Under the pieces are notes generated by a model, which worked only from the letters and a program-made list of their open reading frames with translations, searched no databases and was not told the DNA's origin. Shown one piece after another: positions 8,510-15,770 of a stretch of 39,146 nucleotides of DNA. The translations under genes were made by a program, and so were the position numbers. Source of the DNA: an uncultured Leptotrichia sp. (GTDB taxonomy: Bacteria > Fusobacteriota > Fusobacteriia > Fusobacteriales > Leptotrichiaceae); contig CALEXX010000066.1 in NCBI GenBank assembly GCA_937925095.1, positions 1-39,146 of the forward strand, read 5' to 3'. The number at the start of each line of letters is the position of its first letter. Positions within the stretch are counted from its first letter, which is position 1.

Positions 8510-8538
8510 ATTATACATCTTTTTTTGTTAAAAAACAA
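8510..8538 (-). promoter_or_regulatory. Candidate promoter of the RloAB-like operon
   Basis: On the minus strand a perfect TATAAT (8510-8515) lies 17 bp after a weak -35, TTGTTT (8533-8538). The -10 is about 34 bp upstream of the ATPase ATG. A short inverted repeat, TTTGAG/CTCAAA (8543-8548 and 8556-8561), lies just upstream and could be an operator. Confidence 0.55.
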
Positions 8539-8593
8539 TATTTTTGAGTTAAAATCTCAAATTTTATACTTTTTAATTTCAACTCCATCTTTT

Positions 8594-8619
8594 TGATAAA
8601 AGATTTTTGTGATATAATA
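8594..8619 (+). promoter_or_regulatory. Extended -10 promoter of the divergent small gene
   Basis: The plus strand carries TGaTATAAT (8611-8619), a perfect extended -10 element. The -35 is weak: TTTTTG at 8591 is 17 bp upstream, or TTGATA at 8594 at a short 14 bp. Transcription would start near 8626, some 30 bp before the small CDS and divergent from the defence operon. Confidence 0.6.
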
Positions 8620-8654
8620 TAAATCATTAAACTTTAAATTTATAGGTGATTATA

Positions 8655-8888
8655 TTGAAAAATATAGATGTTATATATAAAGGTCAAATTTTAACATTAA
8701 CAAGATTTTGGGGCAATAACAAATTATGTTTATGGATCAAAAATTCAAATCAAATTAAAATGCCCAAAATGGAGTTTGTTGGTGGATATCCAAATGAATA
8801 TTGTATTTTTTTGGAAAATCTTTCTTCAGAAGAATTGAAAGAAATAAAAGCAATTAATGGAGAGCTATTAAATTTTAATGAAGAATAA
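8655..8888 (+). CDS. Small unknown protein divergent from the defence operon
   Basis: I do not recognise this protein of 77 residues. It is the only convincing plus-strand gene in the window. I prefer the TTG at 8655, because AGGTGA (8644-8649) is well placed for it; a GTG at 8646 would add three residues but overlaps that Shine-Dalgarno. The sequence has no signal peptide or membrane helix. It starts with alternating hydrophobic strands (IDVIYKGQILTL, then LCLWIKN), includes GGYPNEYCIFLENLS, and ends with an acidic helix, so a small beta-rich domain is likely. It has an extended -10 promoter upstream and a strong hairpin terminator downstream, which supports real expression. Its divergent position suggests a regulator or an accessory of the three-gene operon, but nothing in it proves this. 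Confidence 0.6.
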   Translation: MKNIDVIYKGQILTLTRFWGNNKLCLWIKNSNQIKMPKMEFVGGYPNEYCIFLENLSSEELKEIKAINGELLNFNEE

Positions 8889-8926
8889 ATTTATAAGACA
8901 TAATTTTAGATAAAAAAGACTCTATA

Positions 8927-8965
8927 ATAAAAGTATGCCTTGTTTTTATTAAAGCATACTTTTAT
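8927..8965. terminator. Bidirectional hairpin terminator
   Basis: A 12-bp perfect stem (8927-8938 with 8954-8965) surrounds a 15-nt loop that is itself T-rich. It ends in TTTTAT on the plus strand and has the matching A-run on the other. It lies 38 bp past the small plus-strand gene and just past the DUF2442 remnant that comes from the other side, so it can serve both. Confidence 0.75.
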
Positions 8966-8981
8966 ATCTGATTTCAATATT

Positions 8982-9229
8982 TCAGATTAATCTTCCTTCA
9001 TTCCAAAGAGTATTACATGATAAATCTATATTATCATTCCAACTTATACCATATCCACCTTTGTCTATTTTAACCTGCTTAAATAGTCCCTTTATATTTA
9101 TCAAATCCTTAAAAGAAGAATATTTTTCAATTAATGGTTTTACATCGTATATTTTTTTACATTATTTTGAAATTCTATAAGCAAAGTATATTCAGATAAA
9201 AGATTAACATTTTTTATTTTATAAAACAT
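8982..9229 (-). pseudogene. DUF2442 gene broken by a one-base frameshift in an A-run
   Basis: Read on the minus strand from the ATG at 9229 (GGGAGG upstream), the product begins MFYKIKNVNLLSEYTLLIEF and then QNNVKK. At a run of seven A (plus-strand T, 9152-9158) the frame shifts and meets a stop a few codons later. Adding one A restores IYDVKPLIEKYSSFKDL, then LFKQVKIDKGGYGISWND and IDLS, up to a TGA at 8982-8984. That is the full DUF2442 pattern (PF10387), a small domain often paired with DUF4160 in toxin-antitoxin-like pairs. No DUF4160 partner is seen here. The break could be a real mutation, phase variation at the homopolymer, or a sequencing error. Confidence 0.85.
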
Positions 9230-9312
9230 AAGAATTTCCTCCCTTTTCATTATAACTTATTTTATTTTAATTTTCAAATATATTTTATTTAATATATATT
9301 AAAACAAAAAAT

Positions 9313-9407
9313 CATGAAACTTCTCAAAAACAACGTCCTATAATATATCAAAAAATTTACTTTTATAACAATATATTACAAACTATTATTTTTGAGAAAG
9401 TCCCATG
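9313..9407. repeat. MITE-like element with imperfect terminal inverted repeats
   Basis: The arms CATGAAACTTCTCAAAAA (9313-9330) and, inverted, CATGGGACTTTCTCAAAAA (right arm 9389-9407) differ by two substitutions and one indel. They enclose about 58 bp of AT-rich sequence with no ORF. The size and arrangement are like a miniature inverted-repeat element or the leftover ends of an insertion sequence. It lies between the accessory island and the end of the V-ATPase operon. I found no second copy in this window. Confidence 0.5.
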
Positions 9408-9422
9408 ACTTTTCATATATTT

Positions 9423-10067
9423 TTATGCTTCCTTTTTGGACATCATGTCCTTAACCTTCATAAGTCTTGTTATGCTTCCACGTTCATTTTCATCAAGTTT
9501 CATCTGAATAAATCTAATTGTTTCCTTAAGCTGTGGTATTGTCATGTATTCCAATGCATTTACACGACGTCTTGTTTTTTCAACTTCATCTGCCATAAGC
9601 TGACAAGCCTTTTCAACTTCAGCTAGTTCAAGCAAATTATCCATAACACTGCTCAATCCATCAATTGCATCATCCAAATCCGCAGATGTCTGTGCATATC
9701 CATAAGGATATATCATTCCTTGATTTCCCTCATTTTCCTTGACAAAAGTCATTTGAGGTACATTAACGCTCATTATATTCTTCTTTTTAACTTCCACTCC
9801 TATTTTTTCTTTAGGATAGGCAATGGCGTTTTCAAGCATTTCATCAGACATTACTCCTCTTGATAAAAGGAAATCCTTGAAGGAATTTTGTAACATTTCT
9901 TCAACTCTTTCACGTAATTTCTTATTTTTCTTAATCATATCAATAAACTGACGCATTAATTCGTCCTGTTTATCCTTCAGTAATTTATGTCCTCTTACCG
10001 CTGTCTTAAGTCTTATTTTAAGCCTTGAAAGCTCCATACGGGTAGGATTTACATTCAACTTTGCCAT
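9423..10067 (-). CDS. ntpD: V-type ATP synthase/ATPase subunit D
   Basis: This 214-residue subunit is the central rotor shaft that connects the A3B3 head to the C subunit and K ring. The N-terminus (LNVNPTRMELSRLKIRLKTAVRGHKLLKDKQDEL) is the classic D-subunit coiled coil, and a second long helix closes the protein (ALEYMTIPQLKETIRFIQMKL, residues about 173-193). The length is normal for the family. It is the last gene of the operon, two bases after ntpB, as in the Enterococcus hirae order before the non-essential H and J genes, which are absent here. No standard T-run terminator follows directly; the MITE-like inverted repeat at 9313-9407 is the nearest structure. Confidence 0.95.
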   Translation of the reverse strand: MAKLNVNPTRMELSRLKIRLKTAVRGHKLLKDKQDELMRQFIDMIKKNKKLRERVEEMLQNSFKDFLLSRGVMSDEMLENAIAYPKEKIGVEVKKKNIMSVNVPQMTFVKENEGNQGMIYPYGYAQTSADLDDAIDGLSSVMDNLLELAEVEKACQLMADEVEKTRRRVNALEYMTIPQLKETIRFIQMKLDENERGSITRLMKVKDMMSKKEA

Positions 10068-10069
10068 AA

Positions 10070-11449
10070 CTATTCATCTCCTGCAGGTAAATATTTTTCC
10101 AAATATTCATCCCTAATTCTCTTCAACTCTGTTCTTGGCAATATTTTTAATAATTCCCATCCTAATTTCAATGTTTCCTCAATACTTCTGTTCTTTTCAA
10201 ATCCTTGTGCCACGTACTGATCTTCAAAAGCTGTAGTAAATTTAACGAAAGCCTTGTCTGTATCAGACAGAGCTGATTCTCCCAATATTACTGCAAGTTC
10301 TTTTGCTTCTTTACCTGTAGCATAGGCTGCAAACAGCTGGTTCATTGTATCCGCATGATCTTCTCTTGTTTTACCTTTTCCTATACCTTTATCCTTCAAT
10401 CTCGAAAGTGAAGGCAATACATCGATAGGAGGCATCAAGTTCTGTTTATATAAATCTCTTGAAAGTATAATCTGTCCTTCAGTTATATATCCTGTCAAGT
10501 CAGGAATTGGGTGTGTCTTGTCATCTTCAGGCATTGTAAGTATTGGAATCTGAGTTATAGATCCTTCTCTACCTTTTATTTTCCCTGCTCTTTCATAAAT
10601 TGTAGACAAGTCAGTATATAGATATCCTGGATATCCACGTCTTCCAGGAACTTCTTTTCTCGCCGCTGACACTTCACGAAGAGCTTCACAGTAGTTAGTC
10701 AAGTCTGTAAGTATAACAAGTACGTGCATTCCCTTTTCAAATGCCAAGTATTCAGCACATGTAAGAGCCATTCTCGGTGTAGCTATTCTTTCTATTGCAG
10801 GGTCATTGGCAAGGTTCATAAATAATACCGCCCTGTCAATCGCACCTGTCTTTGTAAAGTCATCAATAAAGAACTGTGCTTCCTCAAATGTTATCCCTAT
10901 CGCTCCAAAAACAACCGCAAATTTTGATTCTGAGTTTAATACTCTTGCCTGTCTTGCTATCTGAGCCGCAAGTTCAGCATGAGGAAGTCCTGATCCTGAG
11001 AATATAGGCAGTTTTTGTCCTCTTACAAGTGTATTAAGTCCATCAATTGCTGATACTCCAGTTTGAATAAATTCTGACGGATAATCCCTTGCAACAGGGT
11101 TTATTGCCACTCCATTTATATCCAAACTTTGTTCAGGTATTATTTTTGGTCCGTTATCTTTCGGTCTTCCTAATCCATCAAATATTCTTCCTATCATATC
11201 TTCAGAAACACCTAATGATAAAGGTTTTCCCAAAAATCTTACTTTTGAATTTTTCAAGTTTATTCCTGCAGAACTTTCAAACAGCTGAACCATCGCTTTG
11301 TCTCCGTTAACTTCCAGAACCCTTCCACGTCTAAGTTCTCCTGTCTGAATTTCTATTTCTACAAGTTCTTCGTATTTTACACCTTCAACACCTTCAACAA
11401 CCATCAAAGGACCTACTATTTCACTGACTGTTCTGTATTCCTTAAGCAT
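10070..11449 (-). CDS. ntpB: V-type ATPase subunit B
   Basis: This 459-residue non-catalytic subunit alternates with A in the hexameric head. It starts with a beta-barrel domain (EYRTVSEIVGPLMVVEGVEGVKYEELVEI), and where A has a P-loop it carries the B-type FSGSGLPH (150-157). Next come VVFGAIGITFEEA, the NLANDPAIERIATPRMALT stretch and a C-terminal helical domain. The ATG overlaps the 3' end of ntpA by eight bases (ATGCTTAA), which implies coupled translation and equal stoichiometry of A and B. The length and all conserved blocks are normal. Confidence 0.97.
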   Translation of the reverse strand: MLKEYRTVSEIVGPLMVVEGVEGVKYEELVEIEIQTGELRRGRVLEVNGDKAMVQLFESSAGINLKNSKVRFLGKPLSLGVSEDMIGRIFDGLGRPKDNGPKIIPEQSLDINGVAINPVARDYPSEFIQTGVSAIDGLNTLVRGQKLPIFSGSGLPHAELAAQIARQARVLNSESKFAVVFGAIGITFEEAQFFIDDFTKTGAIDRAVLFMNLANDPAIERIATPRMALTCAEYLAFEKGMHVLVILTDLTNYCEALREVSAARKEVPGRRGYPGYLYTDLSTIYERAGKIKGREGSITQIPILTMPEDDKTHPIPDLTGYITEGQIILSRDLYKQNLMPPIDVLPSLSRLKDKGIGKGKTREDHADTMNQLFAAYATGKEAKELAVILGESALSDTDKAFVKFTTAFEDQYVAQGFEKNRSIEETLKLGWELLKILPRTELKRIRDEYLEKYLPAGDE

Positions 11450-13214
11450 CTAATGAACCTCCTTTGTTTATAAGGTTATCTACTTCATTTTCGATTTCAT
11501 TTAAAATATCATTCATTTTATCTAAATCACTTTCAGGCATATATTTTGCCCTTGCAATTTTTTCCCTTACAGGCATTTCAGAAATTTCTTTCAAATATGC
11601 ACCTGATTCAAGTCCTCTCTGTCCTTCATCATAGAATTTAAGAACTAGCTGAAGCATTTTATCCTGTTTTGTAAGTGAAGTATATGTATCTGATTCCATG
11701 AAGGCGTTCTGCTGCAGATAATCTTCCCTTATTGACTTTGCAACTTCCAGTTTAAACTGATCTTTTTCTGAAAGTGTATCTCTTCCTACCAGTCTTACGA
11801 TTTCCTGTAGGCTTGATTCTTCCTGTAACAGAGCCATTGCTCTTTTTCTATTTTGAGAGAATTCAGGTCCTACATTTACATCCATCCAACTATCTACCTT
11901 TGTCTGATACAATGAGTATGAGTTCAACCAGTTAATAGCCGGGAAGTGTCTTCTGTATGCAAGGTTTGCATCCAGTCCCCAGAATACCTTAACTATTCTA
12001 AGAGTAGCCTGTGATACTGGTTCAGAAATATCCCCTCCTGGAGGTGATACTGCTCCGATTACTGTCAGTGCTCCTTCTCTTCCATCTTTTCCAAGACATA
12101 TTACTTTTCCTGATCTTTCATAGAAGTCAGCAGCTCTTGATCCAAGGTAAGCCGGATATCCTTCATCCCCTGGCATTTCTTCCAGACGTCCTGACATTTC
12201 ACGAAGTGCTTCTGCCCATCTTGATGTAGAATCTGCCATTATTGCTACTGAATATCCCATATCTCTAAAGTATTCTGCAATTGTTATTCCTGTATATATA
12301 CTTGCTTCCCTCGCTGCAACCGGCATATTTGAAGTATTTGCTATAAGTACAGTTCTTTTCATCAGAGATTGTCCTGTGTTTGGATCTATTATTTCCGGAA
12401 ATTCCATAAGAACGTCTGTCATTTCATTTCCACGTTCTCCACAACCTACGTATACTATTATCTGTGCATCTGCCCATTTTGCCAATTGGTGCTGAACGAC
12501 AGTTTTTCCAGATCCAAATGGTCCTGGAACACAGGCAGTTCCACCTTTAGTTACAGGGAAGAATGTGTCAATTACCCTTTGTCCTGTTACTAGCGGAGCT
12601 TCTGGATTCAATTTCTGTTTATACTTTCTTCCTCTACGTACAGGCCATTTCTGCATTAGTTGTACATTTACATCACCATTTGCAGTTTCAACTACAGCAA
12701 CTGTATCTGTAACAGTAAAGCTTCCTTTTTCTATTGATTTAAGTGTTCCTTCAACTCCTAAAGGAATCATTATTTTATGGCTTATAACTGAAGTTTCCTG
12801 AACTGTTCCTATTATATCCCCAGCTTCAACCTTTTCCCCTGCACTTACAACAGGTTCAAATTCCCATTTTCTTTCTCTATTTAAAGAAGGTACTGCTACC
12901 CCTTTATTCAAATAATCTCCTGCAACTTCCTGAAATTCCTTCAACGGTCTCTGTATACCATCAAACATTGCTTCAAGAAGTCCTGGTCCTAATTCAACAC
13001 TTAGAGGTTCACCTGTAGAATAAACCGGCTCTCCTGGTCCAATTCCTACTGTTTCTTCATAAACCTGTATAGAAGCCCTGTCACCTCTCATTTCTATTAT
13101 TTCCCCTATTAATTTATTATCGGAAACCTGTACAACGTCATATACGTTTGCTTCATCCATTCCTTCTGCTACGACAAGAGGTCCCGATACTTTTATAATT
13201 TTTCCTACTTTCAA
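11442..13214 (-). CDS. ntpA: V-type ATPase catalytic subunit A
   Basis: This 590-residue subunit binds and hydrolyses ATP in the cytoplasmic head. It has the beta-barrel start (GKIIKVSGPLVVAEGM), the A-specific bulge domain (about residues 110-190), Walker A GPFGSGKT (231-238), GCGERGNEMTDVL, ADSTSRWAEALRE and SPPGGDISEPV, all typical of the A subunit. The length is normal. ATG is preceded by AAGGAGATGTT-like sequence. Together with B, D, C, E, F, G, I and K it makes a complete V1Vo enzyme. The K subunit suggests Na+ coupling. Confidence 0.97.
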   Translation of the reverse strand: MKVGKIIKVSGPLVVAEGMDEANVYDVVQVSDNKLIGEIIEMRGDRASIQVYEETVGIGPGEPVYSTGEPLSVELGPGLLEAMFDGIQRPLKEFQEVAGDYLNKGVAVPSLNRERKWEFEPVVSAGEKVEAGDIIGTVQETSVISHKIMIPLGVEGTLKSIEKGSFTVTDTVAVVETANGDVNVQLMQKWPVRRGRKYKQKLNPEAPLVTGQRVIDTFFPVTKGGTACVPGPFGSGKTVVQHQLAKWADAQIIVYVGCGERGNEMTDVLMEFPEIIDPNTGQSLMKRTVLIANTSNMPVAAREASIYTGITIAEYFRDMGYSVAIMADSTSRWAEALREMSGRLEEMPGDEGYPAYLGSRAADFYERSGKVICLGKDGREGALTVIGAVSPPGGDISEPVSQATLRIVKVFWGLDANLAYRRHFPAINWLNSYSLYQTKVDSWMDVNVGPEFSQNRKRAMALLQEESSLQEIVRLVGRDTLSEKDQFKLEVAKSIREDYLQQNAFMESDTYTSLTKQDKMLQLVLKFYDEGQRGLESGAYLKEISEMPVREKIARAKYMPESDLDKMNDILNEIENEVDNLINKGGSLDA

Positions 13215-13269
13215 TGAACATCTCCTTCTTTCTTCAAAGTTTTCGAAGTATTATTTTGCTATTTTTCAT

Positions 13270-13587
13270 TTAAAATATATTTGAACCTATGGCTTTTTCT
13301 ACGTAATCATTTATTTTCTGAATTCCTATTCCTGAACTTCCCTGGTTATTCGGTATTAGAATAATTGCAGGTAAAAGCTCCCTGTTGTATCTTTCCACTG
13401 TTTCTTCCACAAGGGCGGCAACCGGTTCAGTTACAAATATAATTCCATAATTGTCATTTGCCAAAGTATCTATAGTTTTTCTTGCTTCTTCTTTACTTAC
13501 AACAGGATAGACATCCACTCCCAATGCCTTAAAAGCTAAAATTGAATCCTTATCTCCGACTACTCCTATCTTATGCATAAGTATCAC
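13270..13587 (-). CDS. ntpG: V-type ATPase subunit F (NtpG)
   Basis: This small subunit of about 102-105 residues binds the rotor subunit D and modulates ATPase activity. The sequence HKIGVVGDKDSILAFKALGVDVYPV is the standard F-subunit Rossmann-like start, and IIFVTEPVAALV and ELLPAIILIPNNQG follow as expected. Two starts are possible: GTG at 13587 with AAAGG about six bases upstream, or the ATG at 13578, which gives the usual family N-terminus MHKIG and overlaps the ntpC stop as ATGCATAA. The second matches the overlap style of ntpA/ntpB. Either way translation is linked to ntpC. Confidence 0.93.
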   Translation of the reverse strand: MILMHKIGVVGDKDSILAFKALGVDVYPVVSKEEARKTIDTLANDNYGIIFVTEPVAALVEETVERYNRELLPAIILIPNNQGSSGIGIQKINDYVEKAIGSNIF

Positions 13588-14572
13588 GCAACCTTTCTTT
13601 AATTCTGTCAGAGTCTAGGCTGTTGATTTTCCCTACCATTATCATTCTTATGGCATTTATTTCTCTTTCTTTTGCCACAAGATAAGTAAATAAAGGTTCC
13701 GGTCCAAATACAACATATTTAGATTCCCTGTTTAGCGCCATTAGGTAGTTATCTGAAATTTTTTCAAGTTCAGACAGTCTTCCTGTATTTTCAAATGCTT
13801 CTATTCCTGCTGTCAGATATGTTCCTATCTTTTCTTTTCTGAATTTATTGGCTATCATTTCAGGAGTGTCATTCAAAGAAACTACAATTTTATCCTTTGG
13901 TATGTTACCTCCTTCATGTACTACACCTTCAAGGAATTTCAAATCCCTGTTCTGTTTCTTAACTCTTAATAAAGTGATTATATTTTGAAAATCAATAAGT
14001 CCTGAAACATAATCCCTCATTATTTCCACATCTATTTTCGATGCAATTTTTGACAGATGTTTATAATAATATTTATCTACTATCAAATCAATTTTCTGAG
14101 GATCGTTATTTTCAGCAAAATCCTTTTCCACTTCATTAATTGCCTCAATAAATTCTTCAGGCAGATCCTCATAATTCTGTATTTCAAATTTCTGTTTCAG
14201 TCTGGAAGCCTTTACAGTACCGGCATCCATTAGCAGATCTGTAAAATCCCTTCCTGAAAGCTTACTTTTCAATAATACTTTTAAATTATGATAATCATAT
14301 TTAATTGAAAGAATATCTACGATTTCACTGTCGTTGCTCATTTCCCTAACAAGGGAGAACACTCTTTCAGTTTCTCTTCTCAATATTTTTTCATAACTTC
14401 TGCTATCTTTTATATCAGCCATATTGTGAGAGTATTCCGTTTCTCCCAGCTGTTTCAGTACATCATCGGGAGACCCGGCTTCAATCATTCTTTCAAGCCT
14501 GTTTTTAGTCAGAAGTCTCTTTTCCAGCACTCTGACAGTTACGACGCTTCGCCCGTAATCCATTCTATTCAT
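13571..14572 (-). CDS. ntpC: V-type ATPase subunit C
   Basis: This 333-residue funnel-shaped subunit couples the D-F shaft to the K ring (homologous to eukaryotic subunit d). The N-terminus GRSVVTVRVLEKRLLTKNRLERMIEAGSPDDVL and the later LGETEYSH fit the family. DIEMRDYV-like (VEIMRDYVSGLIDFQNIITLLRVKKQ, about residues 180-205) is the repeated vATP-synt_AC39 pattern. The C-terminus EREINAIRMIMVGKINSLDSDRIKERLRDTYA, with its Arg-rich helix, is diagnostic. The gene lies between ntpE and ntpG in the order seen in Enterococcus. Confidence 0.94.
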   Translation of the reverse strand: MNRMDYGRSVVTVRVLEKRLLTKNRLERMIEAGSPDDVLKQLGETEYSHNMADIKDSRSYEKILRRETERVFSLVREMSNDSEIVDILSIKYDYHNLKVLLKSKLSGRDFTDLLMDAGTVKASRLKQKFEIQNYEDLPEEFIEAINEVEKDFAENNDPQKIDLIVDKYYYKHLSKIASKIDVEIMRDYVSGLIDFQNIITLLRVKKQNRDLKFLEGVVHEGGNIPKDKIVVSLNDTPEMIANKFRKEKIGTYLTAGIEAFENTGRLSELEKISDNYLMALNRESKYVVFGPEPLFTYLVAKEREINAIRMIMVGKINSLDSDRIKERLRDTYA

Positions 14573-14598
14573 GTACTTTCTCCCTTACTATATGGATA

Positions 14599-15153
14599 TT
14601 ATGAAAAGAGAAGTTTTGAAATCTCAACTTCCAATTCATCTCTCATAAAGTCAAGTTTTACTTCAAAAGTATAATTTTCCTGTATTCCATTTTCTTCAAT
14701 AATAAACCCTGAAGAAACAGACTCATCTTCTGCTACATGTATTCCAGGAAATTCATTCTTGACTCTACCAATATATTCTTTTTTTACAATCAGCTTTTTA
14801 TTTTCATTAAATGAAGCTGTATCTATATTTTTTCTCAAATAGTTCATATATTCTTCTTCATTTAAATTAACAAGCCTATCTTTTAATCTTCCTATAACTC
14901 TTTCAATTACCGTCTGTTTAGCCTTCAATTTTTCATTTCTTGCTTTAAGTCCGGCACTTGCTTTTATTCTCTCTGATATTAATTCTCTTTCCTTCGCTGC
15001 AGCTTCAAGTATATCTTCCTTTCTGGAATCAATCTTTTTCAGGCTTGAATTAAATTTTTCTTCAGCCTGGGCTTCTGCATTTTTTACAATCTCTGCAGCT
15101 TTTTCCTTAGCATCATTTAATATTTTTGCTGTTAAGTTATCCAAACTAGACAT
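14599..15153 (-). CDS. ntpE: V-type ATPase subunit E (peripheral stalk)
   Basis: This 184-residue stator protein pairs with the G/H-type subunit (NtpF here) to form the peripheral stalk. The N-terminal half is a charged Ala/Glu/Lys coiled coil (LNDAKEKAAEIVKNAEAQAEE and onward to about residue 105), and the C-terminal half is the small globular head that docks on subunit B (LIVKKEYIGRV, GFIIEENGIQENYTFEVKLDFMRDELEVEISKLLF). The length fits the family. A purine-rich AGGATG precedes the ATG. It is separated by 70 bp from ntpK upstream and 26 bp from ntpC downstream. Confidence 0.93.
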   Translation of the reverse strand: MSSLDNLTAKILNDAKEKAAEIVKNAEAQAEEKFNSSLKKIDSRKEDILEAAAKERELISERIKASAGLKARNEKLKAKQTVIERVIGRLKDRLVNLNEEEYMNYLRKNIDTASFNENKKLIVKKEYIGRVKNEFPGIHVAEDESVSSGFIIEENGIQENYTFEVKLDFMRDELEVEISKLLFS

Positions 15154-15223
15154 TATTTCACATCCTTAACTTTACGTCTTATTGTTTTCAGTTTATATCA
15201 TCCAAATGATTGATGAATATCTT

Positions 15224-15706
15224 CTATTTGAAAGATACCCCTGATAAAAGCATAATTGATACAACAAATGCTAACAATGCGTAAGTTTCAACCATTACCG
15301 CATAAACTATACCTTTTGTAGACTGTTCTTCATTTTTAGCCAGTAAGCTGATACCTGAAGCAGCAACTCTTCCTTGGAATATTGCTGATCCATATCCTGC
15401 TATTGCAATTGGAAGACAAGCTATAAATATGTAAATCCCTTCTGCTATACTCATTTGAGGATTTAATCTACCTAATACCATAAGTCCTATAACGAATCCA
15501 TATAACCCTTGTGTACCTGGTAGTAATTGTAATACTAATGATTTACCAAATTTTTCAGGTTCTTCAGCCATAAGTCCTGCAGCAACTTCTCCAACCATTC
15601 CAACTCCTCTTGCTGATCCTATACCTGATAAAAATACTGCTACTGCTGCTCCTAAAGCTGCAAAAATAAGTCCACTTTGTTCTCCAAATAATGTTGATAA
15701 GTTCAT
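15224..15706 (-). CDS. ntpK: V-type Na+-ATPase membrane rotor subunit K
   Basis: This 160-residue proteolipid has four transmembrane helices (two fused hairpins) and forms the ion-carrying rotor ring in the inner membrane. The residues that bind Na+ in Enterococcus hirae NtpK (L61, T64, Q65, Y68, Q110, E139) are all present, shifted by one: L62, T65, Q66, Y69, Q111 and E140, in the stretches LQLLPGTQGLYG, AIFQGRVA and MVETYALL. This supports Na+ rather than H+ transport. A very strong AGGAGG ribosome-binding site is fitting for the subunit needed in about ten copies. The length matches the duplicated 16-kDa type. Confidence 0.96.
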   Translation of the reverse strand: MNLSTLFGEQSGLIFAALGAAVAVFLSGIGSARGVGMVGEVAAGLMAEEPEKFGKSLVLQLLPGTQGLYGFVIGLMVLGRLNPQMSIAEGIYIFIACLPIAIAGYGSAIFQGRVAASGISLLAKNEEQSTKGIVYAVMVETYALLAFVVSIMLLSGVSFK

Positions 15707-15770
15707 GTTTTCCTCCTAAATTTGTTTTTTATTTTTTTATTTAATTTTGAATAAATAGTTCCTAAATTTC

